13,611 nt of DNA from an uncultured Gemmatimonadota bacterium. Its GTDB lineage: Bacteria; Gemmatimonadota; Gemmatimonadetes; Gemmatimonadales; GWC2-71-9. Below, one piece after another: positions 13,089 through 13,611 of the stretch. The position numbers and the translations under genes are program-made. How positions within the stretch are numbered: position 1 is the first letter of the stretch; the number at the start of each line of letters is the position of its first letter. The notes below the pieces were generated by a model, which was not told the DNA's origin, ran no database searches, and worked only from the letters and a program-made list of their open reading frames with translations. The stretch covers positions 1-13,611 of the forward strand of contig CAMPKP010000091.1 in NCBI GenBank assembly GCA_946887295.1, read 5' to 3'.

Positions 13089-13521
13089 TGGCGGGCGCGT
13101 CTATCAGGGCGATGCGGCGGGCGTGCCGTCCGCCCTCGAACGACGTCGTGAGCCAGGTGGTCACGATCGGCAGCAGATCCGCCTCGGCGATGAGTCGCTC
13201 GCCCAGCGACAGGATGTTCGCGTCGTTGTGCAGACGTGCCAGGCGGGCGGACTGCACGTTCCAGCAGACGGTACAGCGCACGCCGCGCACTCGATTGGCC
13301 ACGATCGCCTCCCCGTTCCCCGAGCCTCCGAGAACGATGCCACGCTCGAATCCGCCGGCGGCGACCGCCTCCGCGACCGGCCGGATCACGACCGGATAGT
13401 CCACCGCCTCGATCGAATGGGTCCCGAAGTCGGTGACGTCGTGACCCGCCTCGCCAAGGTAGCCCCGGAGGCGCTCCTTGTAGCGGAAACCGGCATGGTC
13501 GGACCCGATAGCGATCCTCAC
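13084..13521 (-). CDS. rpiB: Ribose-5-phosphate isomerase B (RpiB/LacAB family)
   Basis: The 145-residue product matches the RpiB family, which interconverts ribose 5-phosphate and ribulose 5-phosphate in the pentose phosphate pathway. Seen: MRIAIGSDHAGFRYKERL (1-18) with Asp8-His9, DFGTHS (31-36), DYPVVIRPVAEAV (41-53), GIVLGGSGNGEAIVANRVRGVRC (61-83), LHNDANILSLGER (97-109). The GGSGNGEA loop has Ser67 and Glu71 instead of the Cys of the E. coli enzyme, as in the actinobacterial (M. tuberculosis) type, whose base is a glutamate. The related LacA/LacB galactose-6-phosphate isomerases cannot be excluded. The start is GTG 13521 with AGGAG 8-9 nt upstream. Confidence 0.93.
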   Translation of the reverse strand: MRIAIGSDHAGFRYKERLRGYLGEAGHDVTDFGTHSIEAVDYPVVIRPVAEAVAAGGFERGIVLGGSGNGEAIVANRVRGVRCTVCWNVQSARLARLHNDANILSLGERLIAEADLLPIVTTWLTTSFEGGRHARRIALIDAPAT

Positions 13522-13611
13522 TTCAGGTTCTCCTGCGATCCATCCCGATCGTGAGATCGAGACCGGATGCCCTGTCTCCCGGGGGCGGTGACGATCCCGC
13601 CCCCCGTGCCC

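Noticed and set aside
13522..13611. Right edge of the window upstream of rpiB
   Set aside because: Besides the rpiB ribosome site I see no gene start, RNA or clear promoter in these 90 bases.

Overview
The window is very GC-rich bacterial chromosomal DNA packed with short, mostly single-domain genes on both strands. I find about 21 well-supported protein genes and three or four doubtful ones, and no RNA gene, CRISPR array, insertion sequence or phage module. Two lipoproteins with Gemmatimonadota-like style (an Ig-like/plastocyanin-like lipoprotein and a TIM-barrel-like lipoprotein), together with the DUF3565, DUF2243, UPF0145 and CPXCG families, fit a soil or sediment member of Gemmatimonadota or a similar high-GC phylum. 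That assignment is an inference; no marker gene is present.

Left part (67-5088) is read almost entirely leftward. From right to left it holds a CPXCG zinc-binding protein and a conserved hypothetical protein (8 nt apart), a membrane-anchored hypothetical protein, a four-helix membrane protein, a DUF4177-like protein, a 68-residue helical protein, a PLP-dependent amino-acid decarboxylase, a secreted SnoaL/DUF4440-like protein, another four-helix membrane protein and a DUF6982-like protein. The spacing from 3320 to 1411 (16 nt, then 4 nt) suggests one transcription unit for the DUF4177-like, 68-residue and decarboxylase genes. A single rightward gene, a small NATD1/YjdJ-type acetyltransferase (3785-4054), interrupts the run.

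Middle part (5214-9906): a rightward AAC(3)-family aminoglycoside N-acetyltransferase faces a leftward unit that begins at 8202. This unit is a 34-residue peptide, then DUF3565 (4-nt GTGA overlap), a fused SAM methyltransferase (11-nt overlap) and a lipoprotein with an Ig-like and a cupredoxin domain (10-nt gap). A further reading frame starts directly after the lipoprotein stop (TAGATG). Diverging from this unit is a two-gene rightward unit: a cytosolic six-Asp-box beta-propeller, coupled by a 4-nt ATGA overlap to a MoaD/ThiS-like ubiquitin-fold protein ending in Gly-Gly. This pair is the most interesting system candidate here.

Right part (9927-13521): two leftward pairs are joined by ATGA overlaps. 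One is a C2HC zinc-binding protein with a 50-residue basic protein; the other is a UPF0145/YbjQ protein with a VOC-family protein. The UPF0145 gene diverges from a rightward DUF2243 membrane protein across a region with a perfect GGTGAC-N4-GTCACC palindrome. The window ends with a rightward TIM-barrel-like lipoprotein facing a leftward GTG-started ribose-5-phosphate isomerase B. Three of the convergent gene ends carry GC-rich stem-loops that overlap a stop codon and lack a T-tract.
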